The notes under the pieces were generated by a model. The model worked only from the letters and a program-made list of their open reading frames with translations, was not told the DNA's origin and did no database searches. DNA of 64,000 bases from Eurosta solidaginis (taxonomy: Eukaryota; Arthropoda; Insecta; Diptera; Tephritidae), in contig NC_090322.1 of NCBI RefSeq assembly GCF_040869045.1, positions 182,775,477 through 182,839,476 of the forward strand, written 5' to 3'. Below are positions 44,707 to 56,649 of the stretch, piece by piece (the first letter of the stretch is position 1; every line of letters starts with the position of its first letter). The translations under genes and the position numbers were made by a program.

Positions 44707-45023
44707 TAGTTGATTTTTTTAATTCCTAACAGTGTTAAATCATTGTTTTAATTATTACCCAGTTTAAGATTGTCAATTAAGTTTATTTTGTTGCTGCTAA
44801 GGTGACAATTTTTAATTTCTTTTGAAATGGTAAAATATATTTACGTACATAAAAATTTGCATTTAAGTTTGAGTTTCAGTTGTGTATACATTTTCATTTT
44901 TAATTGGCAGTTATTGACTTGCGGGATGTGTTTAACTTGTTAACATAATTTAACGTCGCGCTCTCCAATTTGCAAAACGTATTTGCTGAATGCAACAAAA
45001 ATTGCAAACATATTACACTGAAA

Positions 45024-45385
45024 GAAATAAATAAATATGTAAGGCGCGATAACCTCCGAAGAGATCTAAGGCCGAGCTTCTCTTCCAATTTGCATCGTGC
45101 TCCTCTTGCTTTTCCCTACAAATTGGCCGGACGGGACCTACATGTTTTTTGCCGACTCCGAACGGCATCTGCAAGGCAGCTGAGTTTTCACTGAGAGCTT
45201 TTCATGGCAGAAATACACCCGGAGCGCTTGCCAAACACTGTCGAGGGGCGACCCCGCTTTGAAAAATTTTCTTCTAATTGAAAAACCTTATTTCTAAAAT
45301 TTTGATGTTGCTTTGACCGGGGCGTGAACCCAGGGCATACGGTGTGGTAGGCGGAGCACGCTACCATCACACAACGGTGGCCGCA
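45024..45385 (-). mobile_element. tRNA-headed SINE, copy 4
   Basis: Near full length on the minus strand. The plus strand runs AAATATGTAAGGCGCGATAA, CCGAGCTTCTCTTCCAATTT, GCATCTGCAAGGCAGCTGAG, CATGGCAGAAATACACCC and GGCGTGAACCCAGGG, ending GGTGTGGTAGGCGGAGCACG and CTACCATCACACAACGG. Head and tail agree with the copy at 10089-10441 read in reverse. The head retains A-box and B-box positions. Confidence 0.85.
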
Positions 45386-45498
45386 ATCAATCGAAATACG
45401 GGTCAATTCAACCGAAATTTCTGTAAATTTTTATCCATCGCAACAAGACGTTGAATCAATTGCGCACAAATCGGTGATTCGTAATTGACCGTTTTATA

Positions 45499-46061
45499 CT
45501 GTTTTCACACAGAAACTTAATGATCTCATTTCACCTTCTAATGAAATCGTAAATTTTTTGCTTTCACATAGAAGTAACTGCTCGATTAGTATGAAGGATG
45601 AAATGTCAAGCGAATAAAATGACAATGCTATATGACAGACAATCATGGCGGAACGATACAAGGTGGCAGCATGGTGACATACCTACAAACAAAAAAAAAA
45701 ACCATGTACTTGTAAATTCGATGGACAAATGTCAAAATCGTTCTGCGCCGGTAGTTGATGTATCAAATCAAATAAAAAAGGTTATAATCAGCTGTTCGAT
45801 GCGGCCATCTTGTATCTTTCCGCCATGCAGACAATGACATTTACTTTGACAAATGACATTTTTAAGCACTGAACACACCAAAAACTAAGAAGCGGAACGC
45901 TGCCAACAGAGTTGCATTGTGCTTTTGACTTCATTAGGCATTCGATTAGCTACTAATGAAATAATTATAGATTCGAATTTTGTAGGGAAGATTGAGCTCA
46001 ATAAGCGTCTTAATGTTGAAAACTGCCTTTATTATTCAATAAGCCGTCTGTGTGAAAACAG
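45499..46061. mobile_element. MITE with perfect 14-bp TIR and TA target
   Basis: CTGTTTTCACACAG (45499-45512) and CTGTGTGAAAACAG (46048-46061) are perfect reverse complements, flanked by TA at 45497-45498 and 46062-46063. Inside is a second, smaller foldback. No transposase is present. The TA target would suit a Tc1/mariner-type partner, but the terminal sequence does not identify one. Confidence 0.65.
45637..45835. mobile_element. Inner foldback nested in the MITE
   Basis: ATGGCGGAACGATACAAGGT, then GGCAGCAT (from 45644), is inverted at about 45799-45826 as ATGCGGCCATCTTGTATC, then TTTCCGCCAT, with two or three mismatches. GACAGACAATC and CAGACAATGACAT lie just outside. It looks like an independent ~200-bp MITE or a remnant of paired internal ends. 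Confidence 0.55.
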
Positions 46062-46120
46062 TATTAGTAGTCAAATAAACAAAAAAAAGTTTTTGCGACA
46101 GCTTTGTACGAAAGTACCTA

Positions 46121-46348
46121 TGTTGCGGCATTTGCAAGGCAGATGAGTTTTCACTGAGATCTTTTCATGGTAGAAATACACTCGGAGTGCTTGCCGAACA
46201 GTGTCGAGGGGCGACCACGCTTAGGAAAATTTTCTTCTAATTGAAAAACCTTATTTCAAAAATTTTTATGTTGCTTTGCCCGGGGTGTGAACCCAGGGTT
46301 TTCGGTGTGGTAGGCGGAGCACGCTACCATCACACCACGGCGGCCGCC
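46121..46348 (-). mobile_element. tRNA-headed SINE, copy 5 (head and body only)
   Basis: The plus strand has GCATTTGCAAGGCAGATGAG, GTGCTTGCCGAACAGTGTCG, TTGCTTTGCCCGGGGTGTGA and CGGTGTGGTAGGCGGAGCAC, ending CACCACGGCGGCCGCC. The 3' third of the SINE is missing on its distal side. An isolated SINE 3' tail in the opposite orientation follows at 46958-47038. Confidence 0.8.
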
Positions 46349-46957
46349 ATATACATACGTAAATATGTGCATACGTATAGTACACAGGATACATAAGTAC
46401 AAAGTAGAGAGCGCAGTGAGCGTAAAATTCTATTTGAAATTTGCTCATGTATTGACAATTGATCGCTGTTGAAATGACCAGTGAGATCAGTAGTGTTAAC
46501 AAAAAAAAAAACAGATTGATTAGGAATCTGTCATTTTTACAGAATTTTGTTAACTTAAGAGCGACAATTTCTCTTCTGTTGAAATTACTAAACTAATTTG
46601 TTCGCTTGACGAAGAACTCGGTGTAATTAACCATAATTCGATCAATTTCACCGAATCTCCGTTAAGTCAAGAACAACACAACCGATTTATTGATTTTACT
46701 AGCACCATATCTTTCAGTGTAGCAATACACTAATGCTTGGTTTTCACTAGGCCAAATTTGACCACATACCGTATCGTGAAAACGATTTGTCATACAACGT
46801 CAAATGCGTTATGCGTTTGCCGTCCGTTTTAACTACAAAGAGAAATCAAATTGAACAATAAGTAAAAAGGACAATTGCCCAACGGCATAGCAAATTTGAT
46901 ATTGAAATTTCATTTTGATCTAATAAGAACCAAGCATAAATAATTTAGTTCGAGAAA

Positions 46958-47038
46958 TTTAAAAGGAGGAGGACATAAATTGGAAGAAAAGCTCGGCCTA
47001 AAATCTCTTCGAAGGTTATCGCGCCTTACATTTTTTTA
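46958..47038 (+). mobile_element. Orphan SINE 3' tail
   Basis: AGGAGGAGGACATAAATTGG, AAGAAAAGCTCGGCC, TAAAATCTCTTCGAAGG and TTATCGCGCCTTACATTT match the last ~80 bases of the SINE family in plus orientation. It is a severely 5'-truncated copy. Confidence 0.7.
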
Positions 47039-47039
47039 A

Positions 47040-48685
47040 TTTTAATTGAGATCGTAAAGGATATATTTATTTATATAATAAAAAATAAAAATTAAAAAAT
47101 ACGTGGTAACTTTACGTGACAACCACTCGAAGATCTCGGTGACAAGTGCCTATGAAAAAGTCTTAGAATGGAATATACACACAGATAAACCGAATTTTCT
47201 ACCAATCGGTTGAGCCGTTTCGAACGCAGTAGTGAATATAAAAATTACAATTACGCGATTTTCCCGTATATAATCCGAACTCTAATAATAATTCTGATGC
47301 TCGTGATTTGTTGAATAATGTTGCGTGAAAAAATAAATTTAATTAAAAATTTAATTCAAATCCGCAGATTTCCCATTTACTGAACTCTGAATAACCATCA
47401 CAGCAACCACCGTAAAAAAATTGCTTTTGGCTAGCTTTAAGTGCCTGCAAAATTACATCCTATAGTCATCTGCAAAAAGGGAGCGTCAAAACTTATTACA
47501 GTTTTTATTGAAACAACTCTAAATCCAATAATTTACAAAAATCCAATATTAAAAAAGTACAAAGAGCATTGAGTGTAAAGGAAATTGCTAAGACAAAAAA
47601 GGGATTCTCTACCAAAGCACAAGAATGCAATAAAAGAGGCATACATACAGGCGCCCGGCCACATATGCTGCCACTTCATAACTCATCAAAATCATACCGT
47701 CATTTGTTGAAATTCTTTACTACATACCGAAAAAAGCTGAACTGAAAATTTATGACTATTTACTTGGGGTATGTACAAAAAGCAATAAAACAGCAAGTAA
47801 TAACAAGCCAAAAAATAAAAATTGAAAATATAAGAAATGGTGGAAGTGTGAAATAAAACACAAAGCATGTTGTTATTGTTCAACAAATTGAGCGCAAATG
47901 AACGAGATTTTATGTTTTTTTTATCATTTTCAAAGTTTTTTTTTTTACATAAACGATTGCATAGTGTTGTTGCTGTTTGTGTGTGTTCCTGTGACATGTG
48001 TCGTTGATTGGTATTTATGGGCGTTTAAGTGCTCTCATTGAGGAGCACTCATTTTGTTAGTGGTAAATTGCACTTATAGTTTTTTGTTGTTTTGCCGTTC
48101 GCGCAATTCATATGCAATTGACAGGGTAAATGTCAAATGCTGGTATAACGAAGCGAGAGTTGTATGAAATCCATACAATCATAGTTTTATCCTTGTAGCA
48201 CTTGAATTGCAGCAGCCAACTTCAACTTTGAAGAGCCTTTCAGCGTATAGCTTTTAGTTCTAAATACTATTTGCCAAAGCTTGATTTTAAAACAAGGCTG
48301 AGTGCTTTTAAATGTTGGTTGCAGATAGTCTGCTCGATTTGGCGGAGGTGCAAATATTCTGTGTGAGGACTTAAAGCACGTACGTGGGTTACTACGAGAT
48401 TTTTGCGCTTAGCCCACCTCGGGACCGCTTTCACATTACTTTAGAGAGCCGTTCCATAGTTCTCGTTTTTTAATTGCTTTCTTGTCCTAGTGTAGTTTCT
48501 ACGAAGTTTCTGATTTCACTCTTCTAGGCTGCTCAGCATTTTTCCTGAAACATTACGGACAGTGATTTAGCCCCATTTTTGTTCGAGCATTTGTTGGTTC
48601 TGGCACCATCACGAGCGTTTGAAGAGGGTATGAGCAGTATCTTCCTCATTTGCATCGGAGTAAAGACATTAGTATCTCCTCATTT
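47040..48685. other. AT-rich spacer
   Basis: Near 47200 ACCAATCGGTTGAGCCGTTT recalls dispersed insect repeats but cannot be placed. 47.7-48.0 kb has overlapping low-complexity frames. No gene recognised. Confidence 0.3.
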
Positions 48686-48686
48686 T

Positions 48687-49492
48687 TATACCCAGCTGTA
48701 CTTGCACCCAGGGTATTATAACATTGATTGGATAACTGTTGGTTGTACAGGTATAAAGGAATCAAAATCATCAGTATCGAAAAAAATTTATTCAGCCATG
48801 TTCGTCCGTCCGTCTTTCCGTTAACACGATAACTTTAGTAAATATTGAGATATCTTCACCAAATTTGGTACACGATCTTATCTGTGAATAGATTGGTTTT
48901 GAAAATGATCGGAATCGGATGATAACCACGCCCATTTTTATATATATAGACTGATATTGAGACTGTTGCTGAAAAACGTTTTTAAAATGGGCGTGGCACC
49001 GCCCACTTGTGATAAAATAAATTTTACAAATATTATTGATCATAAATCAAAAATCGTTAAATCTCTCATAATAAAATTCGGCGGAGAGGTTGCCTTTACT
49101 ACAAGGAATGATTTGAAGAAAAATTAACGAAATCGGTTAAGGACCATGCCCACTTTTATATAAAAGATTTTTAAAAATGTCGTGGACGAATAAAAAAAGC
49201 TATATCTTTGCAAAAAAGGGTTTTTTATCAATGATATTTCATTTCCCAAGTGGATTTATAACAATATATAGGAAAAACTTCAAATTTAAATGGGCGTGGC
49301 ACTTATAAATTTTCAATGTTTCGGGAGCCATAACTCGAAGAAAAATTAGTTCAGAATAGAACCATATGTATATATATTATTGCGTAGCCTTGTAACACTA
49401 TTAAGCACACAAAGCAAACAACAACAGTATTCCAACTGTACAGCTGAGTATGTAATGTTTGGTTTCACCCGATCTTAGACTTTCTTACTTGT
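48687..49492 (+). mobile_element. Helentron/HINE-like element, family B, diverged copy 4
   Basis: It begins TATACCCAGCTGTAC, with the inverse GTACAGCTGAGTAT at 49436-49450. A degenerate hairpin region follows (GTTTGGTTTCACCCGATC), then TTTCTTACTTGT. GTTCGTCCGTCCGTC lies at about 48801-48815, and GGGCGTGGCACCGCCCAC and CCACGCCCATTTTTA modules are present. It is shorter (~806 bp) than other B copies because it lacks the 130-bp minisatellite block. Confidence 0.65.
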
Positions 49493-49839
49493 TTATTATG
49501 AACTTGTATTTGTTTAAGTACACGGGCACGATTTGGGAAACGTAATAATTACCTCGCCAAAGCTTTTGGTGCCATGCTTTGTCATCTGTGTTTCGCTGCG
49601 TCCCCTTGATGGATTTCCCGTTGTCGTTGCCACGTCCTAAACGTATTATTTTCTTCACTCTTTGCTTAGACTTTCATGCGTTCTTTATCCGTCTGCTTTC
49701 TTCCAGCGCTATTATGTCGATGGATAGTGTTCCGGTGATCACGTCTACGACTGGTGCTGATACAACGATTAGAAGCTTGCAACGATTCTTCTTTCGAAGT
49801 TTGTTTGGCTACAGAGCCGTCCAGTAACGTGGACAGGGT

Positions 49840-49975
49840 CGTGTCCTCACTAATGATAGTAGGTGTGGGAAGTGCGGGTTAGAGGAGGAAACGATTGAAC
49901 TCTTGGTAACACTATGGAGTCATTCAGTCAATGTGACGTCGCCACTGACCGGCCAGTGAAACCCTATCAGACCTC
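49840..49975 (+). mobile_element. Internally deleted R1/LOA LINE 3' end
   Basis: GTGTGGGAAGTGCGGGTTAG, then AGGAGGAAACGATTGAACTC, is the CRKCGLEEETIEL-encoding block also present at 28396. It is joined directly to TTGGTAACAC, CATTCAGTCAATGTGACG and GACCGGCCAG. Relative to the 28.4 kb copy about 120 bases between knuckle and tail are deleted. Confidence 0.65.
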
Positions 49976-49979
49976 TTGA

Positions 49980-50920
49980 CCTTATGAACCCCAGACAGGA
50001 CTTGACTCACACTTGGATTCCACCTTCTACTGACGAATTGAGTTGTGGTTTGCAACCCAAAACGTGTATCAAACAGGCACAAATTAAAATCAGAAACTAT
50101 AATAGATTATAAATCACCTGGCTCTAATAATCATATCATTACTTGCTAATGCATCTACCTCTCTATCTCTTCTACCTCGTCTGTCTCTACGGTTGTATTC
50201 AGTATGTATATGTAAAGCCTTGCCTACGTTGAGATCAATACGACCACAACGAATATCTATATTTCAGTGTAGGATTACATGAGCTGCTGCAAAAATAAGA
50301 CGTTACCTTCCTTATAAGTATACCTGCTGGGCCTGCAACAAATTCTTTCCAGAAAAAAATAGATCAATTGTTTGAACACCTGGATCCCAAAAAGCACACG
50401 TGACCCACGTGTATAAATGAACATTCTACACGCTTACATCCTTGTCCATCCATATGCACATAAATAGGTAGGTACGTTAGTTTACAAAAATATTTGTACC
50501 AGCTTGTAACACGCCAATGATGCTTCTATTTTCCCCCCATGATCCTTTTAAAGTACCATACACAAACTGCCGTATTTATGCTTTGTGTGCGATTTCCACA
50601 CATAAATCCCTACATCGAGCTTTGGAGTACTTACTCACATACTTGTCAATAGCATGCCACTTTCAGATTTCAATTGAATTCAGCTGCCAAGCGTTTGTTG
50701 AGACATTGTACAAATCGCAGCGAATCAACGCTTTTCGCATTAGTTTCAATTCTATGTGAATGGATTTTATTGTTGTTGTATAGCTCATGTTTTACACATC
50801 ACTGGAATTTTTATTAAGTTGTTTGCAATATGTTGCTTGTGACGCTTATACAACAACAACAACAAGACAATAAATGAAATATGTATTGTATTTACGTATA
50901 TACAAATAAATAACAGTAAT
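49980..50920. other. Spacer
   Basis: Moderately AT-rich, with no recognised gene. A CAACAACAACAACAAG run lies near 50852. Confidence 0.35.
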
Positions 50921-50921
50921 A

Positions 50922-52984
50922 ACAAGTAAGCAAGGTTAAGTTCGGGTGTAACCGAACATTACATACTCAGTTGAGAGCTATGGTGACAACATAAGGGAAA
51001 ATAACCATGTAGGAAAATGAACCGAGGGAAACCCTGGAATGTGTTTGTATGACATGTGTATCAAATGAAAGGCATTAAAGAGTATTTTATGAGGGAGTGG
51101 GCCATACCTCTATAGGTGGACGCCATTTAGGGATATAGCCATAAAGGTGGATCAGGGTTGCCTCTAGAATGCGTTTGTACGATATGGGTATCAAATGAAA
51201 GGTGTTAATGAGTATTTTAAAAGGGAGTAATGCTTAGTTCCATAGGTGGACGCCGTTTCGAGATATCGCAATAAAGGTGGACCAGGGGTGACTCTAGACT
51301 TTGTTTGTACGATATGGGTATCAAATGAAAGGTGTTAATGAGTATTTTTAAAAGGGAGTGGGCCTTCGTTCTATAGGTGTTCGCCTTTTCGAGATATCGC
51401 CATAAAGGTGGACCAGGGGTGACTTTAGAATATGTACGATATGGGTATCAAATGAAAGGTGTTAATGATTATTTTTAAAAGGGAGTGGGCCTTCGTTCTG
51501 TAGGTGGACGCCTTTTCGAGATATCGCCATAAAGGTGGACCAGGGGTGACTCTAGAATGAGTTTGTACGATATGGGTATCAAATTAAAGGTATTAATGAG
51601 AGTTTTAAAAGGGAGTGGTGGTAGTTGTATATGTGAAGGCGTTTCCAGATATCGATCAGAATGTGGACCAGGGTGACCCAGAACATCATCTGTTGGATAC
51701 CGCTAATTTATTTATATATGTAATACCTGCCAAGATTTTAAGGGTTTTTTATTTCGCCCTGCAGAACTTTTTCATTTTCTTCTACTTAATATGGTAGGTA
51801 TCACAACCATTTTATAAAGTTTTTTCTAAAGTTATATTTCGCGTCAATAAAACAATCCAATTACCTTACCATGTTTCATCCCTTTTTTCGTATTTGGTAT
51901 AGAATTATGGCATTTTTTTCATTTTTCGTAATTTTCGATATCGAAAAAGTGGGCGTGGTCATAGTCGGATTTCGTTCATTTTTCATACCAAGATAAAGTG
52001 AGTTCAAGTAAGCACGTGAACTAAGTTCATTAAAGATATGTCGATTTTTGCTCAAGTGATCGTGTTAACGGCCATGCGGAAGGACAGACGGACGACTGTG
52101 TATAAAAACTGGGCGTGGCATCAACCGATTTCGCCCATTTTCACAGAAAACAGTTAACGTCATAAAATCTATGCCCCTACCAAATTTCAAAAGGATTGGT
52201 TAATTTTTTTTCGACTTATGGTGTTAAAAGTATCCTAGACAAATTAAATGAAAAAGGGCGGAGCCACGCCCATTTTGAAATTTTCTTGTGTTTTGTTGCA
52301 CCATATCATTACTGGAGTTGAATGTTGACATAATTTACTTAAATACTGTAAAGATATTAAATTTTTTGTTAAAATTTTACTTTAAAAACATTTTTTTTTA
52401 AAAGTGGGCGTGGGACTTCTCTGATTTTGCTAATTTTTATTAAGCGTACATATAGTAATAGGAGTAACGTTCCTGCCAAATTTCATCATGATATCTTTAA
52501 CGAATGCCAAATTACAGCTTGCAAAAATTTTAAATTACCTTCTTTTAAAAGTGGGTGGTGCCACGCCCATTGTCCAAAATTTTACTAATTTTCTATTCTG
52601 CGTCATAAGTTCAACTCATCTACCAAGTTTCGTCGCTTTATCTATCTTTTGTAATGAATTATCGCACTTTTTCGGTTTTTCGAAATTTTCGATATCGAAA
52701 AAGTGGGCGTGGTTATAGTCCGATATCGTTCATTTTAAATAGCGATCTGAGATGAGTGCTCAGGAACCTACATACCAAATTTCATCAAGATACCTCAAAA
52801 TTTACTCAAGCTATCGTGTTAACGGACGGACGGACGCACATGGCTCAATCAAATTTTTTTTTCGATCCTGATTATTTTGATATATGGAAGTCTATATCTA
52901 TCTCGATTCCTTTATATATGTACAACCAACCGTTTTCCAATCAAACTTAATATACTCTGTAAGCTCTGCTCAACTGAGTATAAA
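50922..52984 (-). mobile_element. Helentron/HINE-like element, family B, copy 2 (longest)
   Basis: Plus-strand order is reversed: AACAAGTAAG, then hairpin GTTCGG-GTGTAA-CCGAAC (50940-50957), then ACTCAGTTGAGAGC. Next comes a five-unit ~130-bp minisatellite, then the CCACGCCCA module region, a GACGGACGGACG microsatellite (about 52822), and finally GAGTATA. Family B copies at 15.3 and 57.8 kb share this order. It is 2.06 kb with no coding domain. Its size against copy 3 is explained mostly by minisatellite expansion. Confidence 0.8.
51040..51690. repeat. Minisatellite, about five units of 127-131 bp
   Basis: GATATGGGTATCAAATGAAA or a close variant recurs at 51051, 51181, 51311, 51438 and 51569. 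Each unit also has AGTATTTTAAAAGGGAGTGG, CATAGGTGGACGCC, CGAGATATCGCC and GGTGGACCAGGGGTGACTCT. Adjacent units are close to each other, so expansion was fairly recent. It lies within the family B element. Confidence 0.8.
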
Positions 52985-53437
52985 AAAGGTATAGCAACAA
53001 CAATAAAAAACTGTTGCAAATGCTATACACTTTCAGAAGCTGGGCGCTTTGTAATGGGACATCTCCTTTTGCAAAAAAATATATATCTTCCGCTTGTGGC
53101 GACAATTAATGCTATATACTACTTTTAGTTTTTGTTGTTGTTTTTATTGCTAACGTTTCACCGTAACTATTGTCGCTGCATATTCTGCGTAAAAATTACG
53201 ACAAATTGCGCTTTTATGGAGTTCTAGCGCGGGGCTGTTGCATGTGTGTGGCGTTTGAGAGGAGTTGGACACACAAAAGGCACATTCCTACAATAGGTCC
53301 GATATTTAGATCTAGTATTTAATACTGGTTTTGAGTACTATGATGTACTTCATTCCTAAATAAATGGTCCGCAAACGTTGCCCTGCCGGAACTTTTAATA
53401 ATAAATACAAGGTGCGTTATACCTCCAAGTAGATTTA
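52985..53437. other. Spacer
   Basis: AT-rich, with a GTTGTTGTTTTTATTG stretch. No assigned feature. Confidence 0.35.
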
Positions 53438-53740
53438 TGATGTGCCGCTTTTCCAATTCGTCGCGCCCGGTTTTGTTTGTTCCTACAAATTAGATGAATG
53501 GAACCGGCAATTTTCATGTCGACTACGAACGGCATATGCAAGCAGATGAATTTTCATTTACAAGCTTTTCGTAGCAGAAATACTCTGGAAGTGTTTGCCG
53601 AATCACTGCTGAGGAGTGACCTGCTTAGAATTTTGTTTTTAATTGAAAAAACCTTCGAAAGGTTTTAATGGTGCTTTTCCTTGATCCCAGGACCTTCGGA
53701 GTTGTAAGCGAGCACGCAACCACCACACCACGGTGGTCGG
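53438..53740 (-). mobile_element. tRNA-headed SINE, copy 6 (diverged)
   Basis: The plus strand shows CGGCATATGCAAGCAGATGA, AGAAATACTCTGGAAGTG, AATTGAAAAAACCTTCGAAA, GCTTTTCCTTGATCCCAGG and GCGAGCACGCAACCACCACA, ending CCACGGTGGTCGG. Order and spacing match the family in reverse, but divergence is clearly greater than in copies 2, 4 and 5. Confidence 0.7.
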
Positions 53741-54175
53741 AGCACTAATTTACCTGAAACAAAAAAATGTGGTTTAGGAAGTTTCTTTATCTCCCTACAC
53801 CTCGCAAAATTTCTGTTCTTACTTTAACAGATGACCGAAGATTCGTTAATGTTATACTACATACAACCTTCGAACAATTAGAAACATCAATGTGCAGAAA
53901 TTGTCGGTCTGCAGCCCTCTAAAAGGCGGCACAACTCAAAAGGTGCCGACGTGCAGTGAAATATGGACACTAAGGGGCGAATTATGTATAACGCGAAGAG
54001 TCATTTTTTCTCTTGTGAACCAAAATTCCTATCATATAAGAGGATTTATTCACTTCAGTGAGTTACAGGTAATCTGAATCCCTTAAGAAAACTTTTGTTA
54101 TTATATAGTGGTGACTGTGAATGTTAGAGACTGCGACCCAAATTGTCACGGCGTCATACATAATCTGGCACTTAA
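53741..54175. other. Unassigned segment
   Basis: Mixed composition between a SINE and a truncated family A element, with no recognised motif. Confidence 0.3.
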
Positions 54176-54389
54176 ATGACAACCGATCGTTCAGACAAGG
54201 GGTTTTTTGCCATTTTTTATTTTATATTTATTTTAAAAATCTTTTAGGTATGTACATCTGTTCACTATATATTTCTTATCTTATACAGCGCATTATTTGG
54301 AGATTACGAACGGGATAAAATTATTGTTCAGCCCATTCATGAAAGGTATGGAGTCTTCGGCACAGCCGAATACAGTCCCGTCCTTACTT
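54176..54389 (+). mobile_element. Helentron/HINE-like element, family A, copy 3 (3' end only)
   Basis: ACAACCGATCGTTCAGA, GGGGTTTTTTGCCATTTTTT, ATTACGAACGGGATAAAATT and CCATTCATGAAAGGTATGG are followed by the CTTCGGCACAGCCGAA hairpin and GTCCCGTCCTTACTT. They align with 1245-1459 of copy 1. The rest of the element is missing. Confidence 0.75.
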
Positions 54390-54394
54390 CTTTT

Positions 54395-56230
54395 TTTCTT
54401 CCAAAAACTATTGTAAAAACGTAGGCGTAGGCAGTTTTTTGAAAAAAAAAAATACTTTTTTTGTTTGTTTGTTTTGGTCGAAAAATTTAACCTTTCGCCA
54501 TTTTTTTTCGCAGGCTCGAAAATTATTTTTTTGGGTATGCGTAGTGGAACTTTTTTTCCTGAGCCCAAATCCTATCGAAAACTCGATGGCGCGATATCGG
54601 TTAATAAATCGACCCAGTCTATTGTGTATACCTGTAGACTGGGAATATTGGGAAGGAAACCTTGGCAGTCCACCTAATAGGTTTGAGTCTCAACGAAAAC
54701 GTCTAAAAAATGTATCTCAATTGCAACGCTCGTCTTATCATCATCACTATTTGGCGCTCAAATGCCTAGGCGATTTTACCTATCCCTGTTTCGCCAGTTG
54801 GGAGTATCAAAGGTGATATTCGTCCATCTGCCTCTCCTATCTCACTGGAGATCTCCTTCTTCTTCTTCTTCGCATTCGCATAACATGACCTTGAAAGCGA
54901 AGCCTTTGGGCCTATATCCGCTGCAATATTGAAACATGTTTCAATCTCAATTAGGCCTACATAACTTTAAAAGCAAAGGTATTTCCAATGTCTAAATAAA
55001 TTGTAAGACAATTTTTTTCCATTGCTAATTCATCCGTGTTACAGTTAATTTGAGCTGTAATACGCATTTCACATCAAACTTGTCTTTGTAAACATGAAGT
55101 ACAAACATAAATAGAGAGAAAATGCAGCTACTGCTTTTAACAATGAAAATTGCTTCATAAAAGCTCAACAAAGAGCAACATCTTATCACATTATTGTTGT
55201 ACGCCATTCAATTCTCTAAGCGGTAATTGACGACAGTTAGATGCACTCCAACTACAACGCCATAACTTTGATTCCAGCGGGTGCTATTGGCAAAGACATT
55301 GATGTTGCGCTACGCATCGCTATGCTGCTTGCAACTTGCATGGCAGCTGTTGTTGCTTGTTGATATTTTGTTGTTATGTTTCTGCTAATAAATTCCCCAA
55401 GCACTACAATTACAGTAGATATTAATTAGATAACGGTAAAATATGTGAGATACATTTTTTTGTAAATGAACCATATTTGAATACGAAAGGTGAATCTTAC
55501 GCACACCGCTGCTCCGACGTTTGTTTTACCTATTATGGGCAGATGAGAAGAAAAACATGGGTTTCGTAATTTAAATTTGTTTCAAGTTCTGTGACGTTAT
55601 AGACTACTAAAACTGACTCGGTCATGTTGTGGATGTCAATATCCCAGTATCTTTCAATTGGGTGCGATTCTCATAAGTTTGGTCCATTCCGTTCTTTGAG
55701 TACACTACTCAGGAATATTTTTAGACACCCCAGCTGTAGATCTGCTGAAATCTGCAGAGACCAAACTGTGTCAAAACAAAGCCAACAAAATGTGCTGTAA
55801 TATAAAGATGTCAGACTTTCTTGCTTTCCAATGGATTACCACCTGTGGTTGTCACCTAATATTTTTTCTTTGTATATCCAATGCTAGCATAGAATCGGTT
55901 TGTCTAACTTGGATGAAATTTAAAACAAAGGTAGTGTATTTCCAAGGCCTTCTGCGTAGGTGTTGCCGCTAAAGTTGTCTGCAAGTTACCATGTACTTGC
56001 AATTTTTTTAATAATATAATACAAGTCTATATGGATATCCAACTAATGTTATTTTACTCAGTATTTCAATAAGAACATTTTTAAGTAAGTTTTACCCCTG
56101 GTGTTGCAATTTAAACTTATTATATGTATTACTTTTATATCCCCTTCTTGCTCGGAAACAGACTCAACCGATTTGGATACAATATTTTACACATATTTTC
56201 AGGAGATTGGAATAAGATATCGGCTAATTT
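54395..56230. other. Spacer of mixed composition
   Basis: The frame at 54439-54816 (125 codons) spans an A/T homopolymer region and then a more balanced stretch, with no domain. A (TTC)n run lies near 54857. Nothing else is assigned. Confidence 0.3.
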
Positions 56231-56231
56231 A

Positions 56232-56648
56232 TGTTGTTGTTGTTGTTGTATTAACAACAAAGACACTCCCAGAAGGCTTTGGGGAATGTTATCGATGTTG
56301 ATGGTCCTTTGCCGAGTATAGATCGGGTTCGTTCCGGTAACAAAGCGCCATTAAGGTACTAGCCCGTGCATTTCGGAAACGATTTATATGCCCACATTAA
56401 ACCTTCTGGGCCATCCCGCGCTCCCCACCTCATAGTTCCATGAGGAACTTGGGGTCGCCAGAGCCTCGGCTGTTAATGAAACATGATTCGCCACGGGTAG
56501 GTGAGGTTGACAATTGGGTTGGAGAAGCTAGATGTTGCGCTGGCAACCCCTGGAGATGGTACAACCCCTTGAATCAATTTGGTATTTTACGCAGGCATAC
56601 CTACCGCGGGTATATTCTAAGCCCCTTAACCCGCTGGGGAGTCGGCTA
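56232..56648 (-). mobile_element. LINE-tail dispersed repeat T, copy 2
   Basis: GTTGTTGTTGTTG (56232 on) is followed by AGAAGGCTTTGGGGAATG, TTATCGATGTTGATGGTCC, GGGTTCGTTCCGGTAAC, GGTCGCCAGAGCCTCGGCTG, GGGTTGGAGAAGCTAGATG, CAACCCCTTGAATCAATTTG and CATACCTACCGCGGGTATAT. It parallels copy 1 at 32303-32760 throughout and has the same orientation, with (CAA)n at its 3' end on the minus strand. Confidence 0.7.
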
Positions 56649-56649
56649 A

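Larger units (their letters stand above)
45014..46726. mobile_element. Possible CACTG-ended element hosting later insertions
   Basis: CACTGAAAGAAAT near 45015 is inverted as ATATCTTTCAGTG near 46713-46725, with TA on both outer sides. The inverted match is only about 10-12 bp. Between them lie two SINE copies and a MITE, so the original element may be ~550 bp. With termini this short the call is tentative. Confidence 0.35.

Noticed and set aside
51040..51690. CRISPR-like array
   Set aside because: Repeats are 127-131 bp and contiguous, with no unique spacers, in a eukaryotic transposon; it is a minisatellite.
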